A stretch of 64,000 bases of DNA, from NCBI RefSeq assembly GCF_902705885.1, contig NZ_CACSIP010000022.1, forward strand, positions 22,871 through 86,870, in the 5' to 3' direction. The DNA is from Mycolicibacterium austroafricanum. Its GTDB lineage: Bacteria; Actinomycetota; Actinomycetes; Mycobacteriales; Mycobacteriaceae. Below, piece after piece: positions 37,899 through 46,399 of this stretch. The stretch's first letter is position 1. Each line of letters starts with the position of its first letter. Below the pieces are notes generated by a model, which did no database searches, had not been told where the DNA came from, and saw nothing but the letters and a program-made list of their open reading frames with translations. A program made the position numbers and the translations under genes.

Positions 37899-38441
37899 AT
37901 GAGCGTCGCCAAGCGCAGGTTGCTGGCAGTGACAGCCGTCGGGTTGGCCGGAGCCTGCGCGCAGTGGGCTCCGGCGACGGCGGGAGCCGAGCCGACTCAG
38001 GAGACCCCGACCGAGGTGGCGTCCGCACCGACCGCGGACGTGCTGCACAACATCACCTATCGCGCGCGGGTGGACGGGGTGTCACGGGGGGCGACGGTGA
38101 CCTACCGCGCAGAGGGCGACCAGCTGCAGCTCGCCACCCCCACGATGGTTCCCGGCCGGGTGTTCGAGGTGAACACCGTGCTGCCCGCGTCGCAGACCGC
38201 GAACCTGCGGCTGTCGATCGACTGGCCGTACTCGGCGAATCTGCACTGCGAGATCCTCATCGACAACGCTGTGGTCGCCAAGGCCGACGACTTCATCGCG
38301 CCGCGGGTGACCCCGCAGCGCGAGGACCCGGACTACGGTTCGCTGACCTGTCAGGCGCCGGTGGGCGGGATCGACGACATCACCCCGACCGAGGCGCCGG
38401 CGCCCCCTCCACCGGTCGAGGCCGGCATCCCGCCGGCTTAA
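37899..38441 (+). CDS. secreted protein with MmpS-like domain
   Basis: 180 residues. A signal peptide (MSVAKRRLL..., cleavage near ATAGAEP at about residue 30) precedes a beta-rich domain (about 48-145) whose pattern, NITYRARVDG, then a polar strand pair, then CEILIDNAVV, resembles the periplasmic domain of MmpS proteins. The C-terminus is proline-rich (APAPPPPVEAG). The two cysteines in the mature chain (CEILID and LTCQAP) could form a disulphide. No MmpL gene is nearby, and there is no lipobox. Function unknown. Its end lies 4 bases into the convergent coaE stop region. Confidence 0.7.
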   Translation: MSVAKRRLLAVTAVGLAGACAQWAPATAGAEPTQETPTEVASAPTADVLHNITYRARVDGVSRGATVTYRAEGDQLQLATPTMVPGRVFEVNTVLPASQTANLRLSIDWPYSANLHCEILIDNAVVAKADDFIAPRVTPQREDPDYGSLTCQAPVGGIDDITPTEAPAPPPPVEAGIPPA

Positions 38442-39655
38442 CCGCTGGGCCGCCACCCCGTGCCGTCCGCCCACTGCCATGCCCTGCGGTAGGCGTCCAG
38501 GAACCACGGCTCCTTCGCGTCGGCATACGCACCGGTGTCGGCGTGCCCTTGTTCTGCGACCCTGCGCTTGAGCGCCAGATAGTCCGAGCGGGCCTGCGGG
38601 TTGGCCGTCAGCCAGTCGACGAACAGCAACGCGAACTGCTGACCGGGCCACCCCGCCACCCGCACGTGGACATTGGTGGGCCTCCCCGGATCGGCGGAGC
38701 CGTACAACCTTTTGCGCCACAGCGATTCGTCGTCACGGTGATCGAACTCGGCCACCGTGCTCCGAGCGTCGGCCTTGCCGACGTCGTGAGTGACAGACGT
38801 GCCCGGGTAGCCGGCGGCGAGCAGCGCGTCGGCGAGTTCGTCGGCGACCTCCAACGAGGCGACGGTGACCTGGATGTCGATGACGTCCTTGGCGGCCAGG
38901 CCCGCGATCGCGGTGGAACCGATGTGGTCTATTCGCGAGGCCCGATGGCCGCACGCGGTGTTCAGCCGCGCGACTGCCCGCTGCGCCTGGGCCGGCCACT
39001 GCGGATCGGCGGGCACCAGACGCGGTTGCGACCGCGCCGGGCGACCCGCGTGCAGGTTGTCGGCGAACGGCTGGATCCGATCGTGCCACAACGCCCGCGC
39101 CTTCTCGACGAGTTCCGCCGCAGTTCCGGAGTTGTCCAGCCAGACGTCGGCGACCGCGCGGCGCTGTTGCTCGTCGGCCTGCGCGGCGATGCGTGCGCGG
39201 GCGTCCTCCTCGCTGAAACCGCGGTGCTCGATCAACCGTCTTACCCGTAGGTCGACGTCGGCGTGGACGATGATCACCAGTGGGAACATCGGCGCCATCT
39301 GCGACTCGACGAGCAGAGGGATGTCCTCGATGATCACGGCCTCGTCGTCGGCAGCGGCAATCAATTCCGAACGCCGATGCGCCACAAGAGGATGCACAAT
39401 GCCGTTCAGCGTGGCGCGCTTCTCGTCGTCGCTGAACGCGATCGCGGCCAGTGCCGGGCGGTTCAGCGCACCGTCGGGCGACAAGATGCCGGCGCCGAAC
39501 GCCTCGACCAGCCTCGCCAGTCCCTCGGTGCCCGGTTCGACGACCTCGCGGGCGATGACGTCACCGTCGACGACGATCGCCCCGAGTTCGCTGAACGTCG
39601 CCGACACTGTGGACTTGCCTGCCCCGATTCCTCCGGTCAATCCAATGCGCAACAC
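38438..39655 (-). CDS. coaE: dephospho-CoA kinase fused to a GrpB/UPF0157 domain
   Basis: Last step of coenzyme A synthesis. 405 residues: kinase part about 1-200 with Walker A GLTGGIGAGKS, the DADVIAR-like acceptor loop (VDGDVIAREVV) and LIEHRGFSEEDARARI lid; then a GrpB-like nucleotidyltransferase-fold domain (about 220-400, with HIGSTAIAGLAAKDVIDIQV). Single-domain CoaE is about 200 residues; the fused form is known in mycobacteria, where the second domain helps folding or stability of the kinase. Start GTG 39655 lies 6 nt after CAGACT. Divergent from the CNNM pair. Confidence 0.94.
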   Translation of the reverse strand: MLRIGLTGGIGAGKSTVSATFSELGAIVVDGDVIAREVVEPGTEGLARLVEAFGAGILSPDGALNRPALAAIAFSDDEKRATLNGIVHPLVAHRRSELIAAADDEAVIIEDIPLLVESQMAPMFPLVIIVHADVDLRVRRLIEHRGFSEEDARARIAAQADEQQRRAVADVWLDNSGTAAELVEKARALWHDRIQPFADNLHAGRPARSQPRLVPADPQWPAQAQRAVARLNTACGHRASRIDHIGSTAIAGLAAKDVIDIQVTVASLEVADELADALLAAGYPGTSVTHDVGKADARSTVAEFDHRDDESLWRKRLYGSADPGRPTNVHVRVAGWPGQQFALLFVDWLTANPQARSDYLALKRRVAEQGHADTGAYADAKEPWFLDAYRRAWQWADGTGWRPSG

Positions 39656-39661
39656 CGCACC

Positions 39662-39667
39662 AGTCTG
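39662..39667 (-). promoter_or_regulatory. candidate coaE -10 box
   Basis: CAGACT on the coding strand, 6 nt before GTG 39655. It departs from TANNNT at the first base. Confidence 0.3.
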
Positions 39668-39720
39668 GCAGGCGCAGTGCACCCTGGGTCGACCCGCCGA
39701 GCCAGGACAATTGCGAGCCG

Positions 39721-39726
39721 TATCCT
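39721..39726 (+). promoter_or_regulatory. candidate -10 box of the CNNM pair
   Basis: TATCCT, which would give a leader of about 115 nt before the ATG at 39847. I looked for a magnesium-sensing riboswitch (M-box) in that leader and did not recognise one. Confidence 0.35.
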
Positions 39727-39846
39727 GGAGCGACATCCCCGTAGCCGTTGGAGGCTCGATCATCTCGTGTCCGCCAGTTATCGCGCAGCGTTCGCTGCTG
39801 CGACCCACGACGTGAGCTCACCCGGCCGCAGCCTCGAGGTGGGGCC

Positions 39847-41241
39847 ATGGTGACCACCGTGCTCGTCCTGCTCGCCGGAGTGCTGCTGACCGCGGTCATC
39901 ATCGCCGTCAACGGCTACTTTGTGGCGCAGGAGTTCGCCTACATGTCCGTCGACCGGGTGCGGTTGCGGTCGGAGGCGGCTGAGGGTGACTCCGCGGCCA
40001 AGAGAGCCCTGGCTGTCACGCGCCGAACATCGTTCATGCTGTCGGGGGCCCAGCTCGGAATCACCGTGACCGGTCTGCTGGTCGGCTACGTCGCCGAACC
40101 GTTCATCGGGGAGTCGCTGGGCACGCTGCTCGGCACTGCCGGGGTGCCGACCGGCGTCGGAATCGCCGTCGGCACCACGCTCGCCCTCGTCCTCGCGACT
40201 GTCGTCCAGATGATCTTCGGTGAGCTCTACCCCAAGAATCTCGCCATCGCCAACCCGGAGCCACTCGCCCGGCGGCTCGCCCGGTCGACGCAGCTGTACC
40301 TGGTCGTCTTCGGTTGGCTGATCTCGTTCTTCGACATGGCCTCGAACGCGGTACTGCGGCTGCTGCGGGTGGAACCCGTGCACGACCTCGACAGCAGTGC
40401 GACCGCCGAGGATCTCGAGTACATCATCGACGACTCCCGCGCCAGCGGTGACCTGCCCGAGGAGCTCTCGATCATGCTCGACCGGATCCTCGACTTCCCC
40501 GACCGCGACGTGGAGCACGCCATGATTCCTCGTGCCCGGGTGAACGTGGTGGGGCCCGAAACATCGATCACACAGATGCGCACGCTCATGGCGAGCGGCC
40601 ATACGCGTTACCCGGTCATCGGCGAGCTCGAGGTTCCCGTCGGTGTGGTGCAGCTTGCCAGCGTGCTCGCCGTCGATCCCGCAGACTTGCGGCCGGTCAC
40701 CGCCATCATGAGTCCTCCGCTTGTCGTCCCGACGGCGATGTCGCTCCCGGACGCGCTCGAGCGACTCGTGCACACCAGGAACGAGCTGGCGTGCGTCATC
40801 GACGAGTACGGCGGGTTCTGCGGCGTCCTCACGATGGAGGACCTCGCCGAGGAGCTGGTCGGCGAGATCAGCGACGAGCACGACACGACCGACGATGCCG
40901 GGGCCGACGCCGTCGGCGAGGCGTGGATGATGGACGGCGACCTGCCCATCGACGAGGCGCAGCGCACCATCGGGCGCGACCTCCCCCGCGGCGACTACGA
41001 GACGATCGCCGGGCTCGTCATCCGCCAGGGAGGCACCCTCCCCGAGGAGGGCGACACCATCTACGTCGGGCTGCCCGCGACCGGGGCTGAGCTGGTTGCC
41101 GACGAGCCGGCGAGGTGGCAGCTACAGATCGAAGTGGTCGAGGTCGAACGGTACGTACCGAGCTTGGTCCGAGTGCGCCTCGTCGCACAGGATCTCACTG
41201 ACTCGGACCAGGCCGATACCGACGAGGAACACCGCGGATGA
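39847..41241 (+). CDS. CNNM/CBS-domain transporter-like protein (hemolysin family), long form
   Basis: 464 residues. A DUF21/CNNM transmembrane domain with four segments (about 1-190), a CBS pair (about 210-335, with MIPRARVNVVG and MSPPLVVPTAMS) and a C-terminal CorC_HlyC domain (about 350-440, ending before an acidic tail). The family is linked to magnesium or cobalt efflux and to membrane-damage tolerance. ATG 39847 has GAGGTGGGG upstream. It overlaps the next gene by ATGA, so the pair is translated together. Confidence 0.88.
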   Translation: MVTTVLVLLAGVLLTAVIIAVNGYFVAQEFAYMSVDRVRLRSEAAEGDSAAKRALAVTRRTSFMLSGAQLGITVTGLLVGYVAEPFIGESLGTLLGTAGVPTGVGIAVGTTLALVLATVVQMIFGELYPKNLAIANPEPLARRLARSTQLYLVVFGWLISFFDMASNAVLRLLRVEPVHDLDSSATAEDLEYIIDDSRASGDLPEELSIMLDRILDFPDRDVEHAMIPRARVNVVGPETSITQMRTLMASGHTRYPVIGELEVPVGVVQLASVLAVDPADLRPVTAIMSPPLVVPTAMSLPDALERLVHTRNELACVIDEYGGFCGVLTMEDLAEELVGEISDEHDTTDDAGADAVGEAWMMDGDLPIDEAQRTIGRDLPRGDYETIAGLVIRQGGTLPEEGDTIYVGLPATGAELVADEPARWQLQIEVVEVERYVPSLVRVRLVAQDLTDSDQADTDEEHRG

Positions 41242-42263
41242 ACGCTTGGGCTGTCATCACCATCACCGTCGCGCTGATCGCACTCAGCGCCTTCTTCGTC
41301 GTCATCGAGTTCGCTCTGCTCGGCGCGCGGCGTCACCGCCTCGAGCAGGATGCGATGCGGAGCCGCTCGTCCCGCGCCGCGTTGCGCGGCATGAACGAGT
41401 TGACCGTGATGCTCGCCGGCGCCCAGCTCGGCATCACGGCCTGCACCTTCGCCCTCGGGGCGGTGACCAAACCGGCCGTCGACGCCCGGCTGGGCCCGGT
41501 GCTCAGCTCCTGGGGTGTGCCCGAATGGCTCGCCGGCGGCACTGCCTTCGCTCTTTCCTTGCTCGCTGTGACGTTCCTGCACCTCGTCATCGGGGAGATG
41601 GCACCCAAGTCCTGGGCGATCGCCCACCCCGAGTTGGCCGCCCGCGTCATCGGCATCCCGTCACGGGGGTTCGTCTGGGTCTTCCGACCGCTTCTGCTCT
41701 GGGTCAACAAAATCGCCAACCGGCTCGTCGCGGCGTCCGGTGTGGAGCCGGTGGACAGGGCCGCCGTCGGTGGCCGCGACGCCGACACCATCCGTCACCT
41801 CGTCGAATATTCCACGCAGGTGGGGGCACTCCAACCCGTCCTACAGGACCAGATCAACGAGGTCATCACGCTGGAGGGACTGACCGTCGAGGCGATGACC
41901 ACACCGAATGCCGAGCCCACCTCGGTCGGGCCCGAGGCGTTGGTCGCCGATGTCCGTACGGCAGCGCTGGAGTCCGGGCACCTGCGAATTCTGATGAAAG
42001 ACGATGCTGGCCGGTTACCGCTGGTCGTGCACGTGCGGGACACGCTCGAGGCCCGCGCCGACCAGCGTGCCGACCTCTTCGCGCGGCCATCCTTCCGCGT
42101 CGACGCGTCGACCCCGGTTTACGAACTCCTCAGGACCATGCGGGAGCAACGGGTCCAACTGGCCGTGGTCGAGCGGGGCCAGGAACTGCTGGGAGTCGTG
42201 ACGCTGACGGACGTGGTGCGCCGGGTGCTGCCACCGGCGGGCGCCCCCGCCCAGAGCGGCTAG
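41238..42263 (+). CDS. CNNM/CBS-domain protein, short form
   Basis: 341 residues. Same CNNM membrane domain (about 1-185) and CBS pair (about 200-335), but it stops right after VTLTDVVRRVLPP, so the CorC_HlyC domain of its partner is absent. The second CBS starts ARPSFRVDASTPVYELL. It starts inside the stop of the long form (ATGA). The two proteins probably form a heteromer, one carrying the regulatory C-terminus; tandem long/short pairs like this are also known in M. tuberculosis (Rv1842c/Rv1841c, recalled). A strong terminator follows. Confidence 0.87.
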   Translation: MNAWAVITITVALIALSAFFVVIEFALLGARRHRLEQDAMRSRSSRAALRGMNELTVMLAGAQLGITACTFALGAVTKPAVDARLGPVLSSWGVPEWLAGGTAFALSLLAVTFLHLVIGEMAPKSWAIAHPELAARVIGIPSRGFVWVFRPLLLWVNKIANRLVAASGVEPVDRAAVGGRDADTIRHLVEYSTQVGALQPVLQDQINEVITLEGLTVEAMTTPNAEPTSVGPEALVADVRTAALESGHLRILMKDDAGRLPLVVHVRDTLEARADQRADLFARPSFRVDASTPVYELLRTMREQRVQLAVVERGQELLGVVTLTDVVRRVLPPAGAPAQSG

Positions 42264-42290
42264 CTGTCCCAACCCGGACCGGCAGACGGC

Positions 42291-42323
42291 GACGGCCCCG
42301 GCTCGCGATGAGCCGGGGCCGTC
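42291..42323. terminator. terminator, 14-bp stem
   Basis: Perfect 14-bp arms (42291-42304 and 42310-42323) with a GCGAT loop, between the convergent CNNM pair and rpsA. It serves both directions; the following bases are not T-rich. Confidence 0.85.
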
Positions 42324-42348
42324 GGTCGTCGTGAATAGGCGTTGTGAA

Positions 42349-43797
42349 CTAGGCGTTGCCTGCGAGCTTCTCGCGCAGAGCAGCCAGTTGCGCGTCGCTG
42401 GCGAGCGACCCGCCGCCTGACGGCTCCTCCGAACGCGATGAACCGTTCGCAGCAGAGACCGGCCGCGCCGCCTCTTCTGCTTCGGCGGCGGCGAACTTCT
42501 CCATCTGAGCGGTGTGCATCTTGTGGCGGCGCTCGGCCTCGGCGTAGCGCGCCTCCCACTCGTCACGTTGCTTCTCGAAGCCTTCGAGCCACTCGTTGGT
42601 GTCGGCGTCGAAGCCCTCGGGGAAGATGTAGTTGCCCTGGTCGTCGTAGCTGTCGGCCATGCCGTACTTCCAGGCCTCGAACTCTTCGGTGTAGTCCTCG
42701 TTGGCCTGCTTGAGGCTCAACGAGATGCGGCGCCGCTCCAGGTCGATGTCGATGACCTTGACCATCGCGTCGTCGCCGACCTGGACCACCTGGTCCGGGA
42801 CCTCGACGTGCCGCTCGGAAAGTTCGGAGATGTGCACCAGGCCCTCGATGCCCTCCTCGACGCGGACGAACGCACCGAACGGCACCAGCTTGGTGACCTT
42901 GCCCGGAACGATCTGACCGATCGCGTGGGTGCGGGCGAAGTGACGCCACGGGTCTTCCTGAGTCGCCTTGAGCGACAACGAAACCCGCTCGCGGTCCATG
43001 TCGACGTCGAGCACCTCGACGGTGACCTCGTCGCCGACGGTGACGACCTCGGACGGATGGTCGATGTGCTTCCAGGACAGCTCGGAGACGTGCACCAGGC
43101 CGTCAACACCGCCGAGATCGACGAACGCGCCGAAGTTGACGATCGAGGAAACCACACCCTTGCGGATGGCGCCCTTGGTGAGCTGGTTCAAGAACTCGCT
43201 GCGCACTTCGCTCTGCGTCTGCTCGAGCCAGGCGCGGCGCGACAGCACCACGTTGTTGCGGTTCTTGTCGAGCTCGATGATCTTGGCCTCGATCTCCTTG
43301 CCGATGTACGGCTGCAGATCGCGGACACGACGCATCTCGACCAACGACGCGGGCAGGAAGCCGCGCAGGCCGATGTCGAGGATCAGGCCGCCCTTGACGA
43401 CCTCGATGACGGTGCCCTTGACGGCCTCGTCCTTCTCCTTGAGCTCTTCGATGGTGCCCCAGGCGCGCTCGTACTGAGCACGCTTCTTGGACAGGATCAG
43501 GCGGCCTTCCTTGTCCTCCTTCGTGAGGACCAGAGCTTCGACCTCATCGCCGACGGACACAACCTCATTGGGGTCGACGTCGTGCTTGATGGACAGCTCG
43601 CGGGAAGGGATGACGCCTTCGGTCTTGTAGCCGATGTCGAGCAAGACCTCATCGCGGTCCACCTTGACGATGGTCCCTTCGACGATGTCGCCATCGTTGA
43701 AGTATTTGATGGTCTTGTCGATGGCGGCGAGAAAATCCTCAGCCGAGCCGATGTCGTTGACGGCTACTTGCGGCGAGGTGACGGAGGGACTTGGCAT
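42349..43797 (-). CDS. rpsA: 30S ribosomal protein S1
   Basis: mRNA-binding ribosomal protein, 482 residues. Four S1 repeats are visible, starting near residues 35 (VEGTIVKVDRDEVLLDIG), 120 (VKGTVIEVVKGGLILDIG), 205 (RKGVVSSIVNFGAFVDLG) and 290 (VPGKVTKLVPFGAFVRVE); then a variable tail ending LASDAQLAALREKLAGNA, the region tied to pyrazinoic acid binding in M. tuberculosis. The ATG at 43797 matches the family start MPSPSVTSPQVAVND; the longer frame to 43998 is rejected. GGAG stands 11 nt upstream. Confidence 0.97.
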   Translation of the reverse strand: MPSPSVTSPQVAVNDIGSAEDFLAAIDKTIKYFNDGDIVEGTIVKVDRDEVLLDIGYKTEGVIPSRELSIKHDVDPNEVVSVGDEVEALVLTKEDKEGRLILSKKRAQYERAWGTIEELKEKDEAVKGTVIEVVKGGLILDIGLRGFLPASLVEMRRVRDLQPYIGKEIEAKIIELDKNRNNVVLSRRAWLEQTQSEVRSEFLNQLTKGAIRKGVVSSIVNFGAFVDLGGVDGLVHVSELSWKHIDHPSEVVTVGDEVTVEVLDVDMDRERVSLSLKATQEDPWRHFARTHAIGQIVPGKVTKLVPFGAFVRVEEGIEGLVHISELSERHVEVPDQVVQVGDDAMVKVIDIDLERRRISLSLKQANEDYTEEFEAWKYGMADSYDDQGNYIFPEGFDADTNEWLEGFEKQRDEWEARYAEAERRHKMHTAQMEKFAAAEAEEAARPVSAANGSSRSEEPSGGGSLASDAQLAALREKLAGNA

Positions 43798-43937
43798 GTG
43801 GTGGGTTGCTCCGGACAGGGTGATCGTAGGGACAGTTTTTTGTTTCATGGTTTGCACCCGCGACGAATGAGCACACAGGTACATGTCGAGGTTACTCGAC
43901 GGGGCACATGCAGGACAAACCCGGTTCCGCAACCGGC

Positions 43938-43943
43938 TACCCT
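43938..43943 (+). promoter_or_regulatory. PrsW-type gene -10 box, leaderless layout
   Basis: TACCCT, 6 nt before GTG 43950. Confidence 0.6.
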
Positions 43944-43949
43944 GCTGAG

Positions 43950-45128
43950 GTGTCATACGCGGGCGCACCGGGACAGCCGTATCGGATTCCAGCGCCACAC
44001 GCGGGTCGCATCCGCACAGTCGGCGTGCCGCTCGGGGTGCTCATCGCCCTCGGGACCGTCGCCGGTCTCATCGTCATCGCGCTGACCGCGTTGAATCCGC
44101 TCGGCACCGCGGTCGGCTTCGTGCTCTCCAGTATCGCGATGACGGTGGTGGTCCTGGCCTACCTGTGGCTGGACAGGTGGGAGCCCGAACCCCCACGCCT
44201 GCTGGTGTTCGCGTTCATCTGGGGCACATCGGCGGCGGTGGTGATCGCCGCTGTGCTGCAGATATTCCTCGACGCCTGGCTCAGCTCCGGTGTGGACAGC
44301 ACGCAGGCCGCCGGGGTCAGCCCAGTCACGCTGGTCGTCGGCGCCCCGCTGACCGAGGAGGCGGCGAAGGGTCTGTTTCTGCTGCTCATGATGACCGGTG
44401 CCCGACGTCGCGAGATGAACTCGCTGACCGACTGCCTGGTGTACGCGGGGCTTGTCGGGGCGGGTTTCGCCTGGTTGGAGGACATCCTCTACATCGCCAA
44501 CGGCGAGTCGCTGGCCGATTCTCTGGTCACCGCCGCGCTGCGGCTGGTCATGTCGCCGTTCGCGCACTCGCTGTTCACCACGTTTCTTGCCGTCGGCGTG
44601 TGGTACGCCCTGCACCAACGCAGCGCCATCGCCAAAGCCGGCTGCATCCTGCTCGGCTACGCCGGCGCGGTGCTCCTGCACGCGATGTGGAACGGTTCGT
44701 CGCTGCTGGGCGCAGGGGCGTACTTCGGTGTTTATGTGTTCTGGATGATGCCGGTATTCGGACTGGCCATCACGCTGGCCGTGCACAGCCGGCGCCGGGA
44801 ACAGCGCATCGTCGCCGCCAAACTGCCAGGCATGGTGGCTGCAGGCGTGGTCACCCCCAACGAGGCGACCTGGCTGGGATCGATCCGCACCCGCAAGCTG
44901 GCCGTCGCCGAGGCCACCCGATTCGGCGGGACACGAGCGGGCGAATCGGTCAAGACGTTCGCCCACCAGGTCGTCGAACTGGCGTTCGTGCGGGATCGCA
45001 TCGACCGCGGCTTCGGTGACCAGCGCGTCGCGGCAATGCTGGCCGAAGAGACCCACGGGGTCTACGCCGCGCGAGGTACATCACCCGCGCTGGCCCGGAT
45101 GGCGGGTTACCGGGCACCGGGTCCCTGA
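43950..45128 (+). CDS. PrsW family intramembrane metalloprotease
   Basis: 392 residues. Eight or so membrane segments (about 25-290). The family motifs are present: APLTEEAAKG near 135 (EExxK, metal site), GFAWLEDILY near 172, SPFAHSLFTTF near 205 and LLHAMWN near 245, so it has the putative catalytic glutamates and histidines. PrsW proteins cut membrane-bound substrates such as anti-sigma factors; the target here is unknown. The soluble C-terminus (about 290-392) is helical. GTG 43950 is chosen over ATG 43908 because a TACCCT box stands 6 nt before it. Divergent from rpsA. Confidence 0.88.
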   Translation: MSYAGAPGQPYRIPAPHAGRIRTVGVPLGVLIALGTVAGLIVIALTALNPLGTAVGFVLSSIAMTVVVLAYLWLDRWEPEPPRLLVFAFIWGTSAAVVIAAVLQIFLDAWLSSGVDSTQAAGVSPVTLVVGAPLTEEAAKGLFLLLMMTGARRREMNSLTDCLVYAGLVGAGFAWLEDILYIANGESLADSLVTAALRLVMSPFAHSLFTTFLAVGVWYALHQRSAIAKAGCILLGYAGAVLLHAMWNGSSLLGAGAYFGVYVFWMMPVFGLAITLAVHSRRREQRIVAAKLPGMVAAGVVTPNEATWLGSIRTRKLAVAEATRFGGTRAGESVKTFAHQVVELAFVRDRIDRGFGDQRVAAMLAEETHGVYAARGTSPALARMAGYRAPGP

Positions 45129-45155
45129 TCCTCCCAGCCATCGTCCGCCAGGTGC

Positions 45156-46397
45156 TCAGCTCCTGAAGGCGGGAGCGGGTCGGTTGCGCTGCCGAATCAG
45201 CTGCCAGAGCACCAGGCCGGCCTGCATACCCAATGACACCGAGACCATCGAGATCAGGGTGGCGGGCAAGGCCGAGTCTCCGTCCGCTCCGAACAACTCG
45301 GTGATCCCGATCAGTCCCATCGATCCGGGCACCAACAACCAGAAACCCGGCAGGATCATCGTGATGGCCGGCGGCGAACCGCGCAGTCGCGTCATCGCCA
45401 GGGCAGCGAAGGTGAGGACCACCCCGCCGCAGAATCCGCTGACGTAGCTGCCCAGTAGCAGATCACCGACATATTGGGCCGAGTAGCCGAGGTAGGTGAT
45501 CAGTAACAGCCATGGCAGGAACGAGCGGGGCGGCGCGAGGAACAGCATCACCCCGACGGAGTAGACGGCGACGCCGAGCCACGGCGCCCACGGCCCGATC
45601 TTGTTGATCGCGTCCGAGGTCAATTGGGTGTCATCGGTCTGCAGCATCTGAGAGGCAATCAAGATGCCGAAGGCCAGCTGGGCGATCTGGACGAACCCTG
45701 CGATCAGCCGGCTGGACCCGGAAATGACATCGCGGGCGGTGAGCTCGATGACCGCCAGCGTGATCGCCGCACCAGGAAGGAACATCGCCAGCGGCGGGAT
45801 CAAGGCGCGCAACCCGACGTGATCCATGCCGAGTTCGCGGGCACCGATGATGCAGACCGCGGTGACGACGAAGGCGCTGAGCACTGGCACCAACGGGGCC
45901 AACCCCGGCACCTGCTGCCCAGTCGTCCAGAACAACCCCACGACCACCCCGAGACCACCGGCGACCAGCACGTTCAACGGCGTCGGTTCCAGCAGCAGCG
46001 CAAACCCCACGCTCTGGACCGCATATCCGAGCACCGACATCCACGCCCGGCGTGGCCGCTTCTTGTCGAGAACGGCGTCCAGTCTGGCCTCGCCATGAGC
46101 CGGGCTCACCCGGCCCGCCATCGCATCGGCGATCAGAGGTGCCAGCGGGAACATCTGATCGAAGCGGAGATCCCGGTCGAGATGAGCCGCCTTCACTATC
46201 GATCCGGCGCCACCGGAGTGCCCCACCACCTGGACGTGGTTGGGAAACGCGATGAAGTCGTTGCGCGCCCCGTAATTCGACGACGCCCGCTCCAGCATCT
46301 GCCGCACCAGGGTGACCGGGTAATTGGCAGCGCCCATCGCGGCTCCAAGGCGGGCGACGAACCGGACCTGCTGCTCCGGCAGTGGCGTGTCGGGCAT
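45156..46397 (-). CDS. threonine/serine exporter family protein
   Basis: 413 residues of the ThrE type. The soluble N-domain (about 1-110, DUF1212) is followed by about ten membrane segments; the last five form the DUF3815 half. In Corynebacterium ThrE exports threonine and serine by proton exchange; here the substrate is inferred. The N-terminal signal-like segment of the DUF1212 domain (RLGAAMGAANYPVTLVRQML) matches the family. It starts 2 nt after the polA stop, so it is probably co-transcribed with polA. Confidence 0.85.
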   Translation of the reverse strand: MPDTPLPEQQVRFVARLGAAMGAANYPVTLVRQMLERASSNYGARNDFIAFPNHVQVVGHSGGAGSIVKAAHLDRDLRFDQMFPLAPLIADAMAGRVSPAHGEARLDAVLDKKRPRRAWMSVLGYAVQSVGFALLLEPTPLNVLVAGGLGVVVGLFWTTGQQVPGLAPLVPVLSAFVVTAVCIIGARELGMDHVGLRALIPPLAMFLPGAAITLAVIELTARDVISGSSRLIAGFVQIAQLAFGILIASQMLQTDDTQLTSDAINKIGPWAPWLGVAVYSVGVMLFLAPPRSFLPWLLLITYLGYSAQYVGDLLLGSYVSGFCGGVVLTFAALAMTRLRGSPPAITMILPGFWLLVPGSMGLIGITELFGADGDSALPATLISMVSVSLGMQAGLVLWQLIRQRNRPAPAFRS

Positions 46398-46399
46398 GC

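Noticed and set aside
39727..39846. Magnesium riboswitch (M-box) in the leader of the CNNM pair
   Set aside because: No M-box consensus stems could be recognised.
42349..43998. rpsA extended upstream of 43797
   Set aside because: The extension has no family counterpart and crosses the divergent promoter of the PrsW gene.
42514..44085. 523-codon plus-strand frame over rpsA
   Set aside because: Antisense to S1, with low-complexity Asp/Leu/His composition and no family match.
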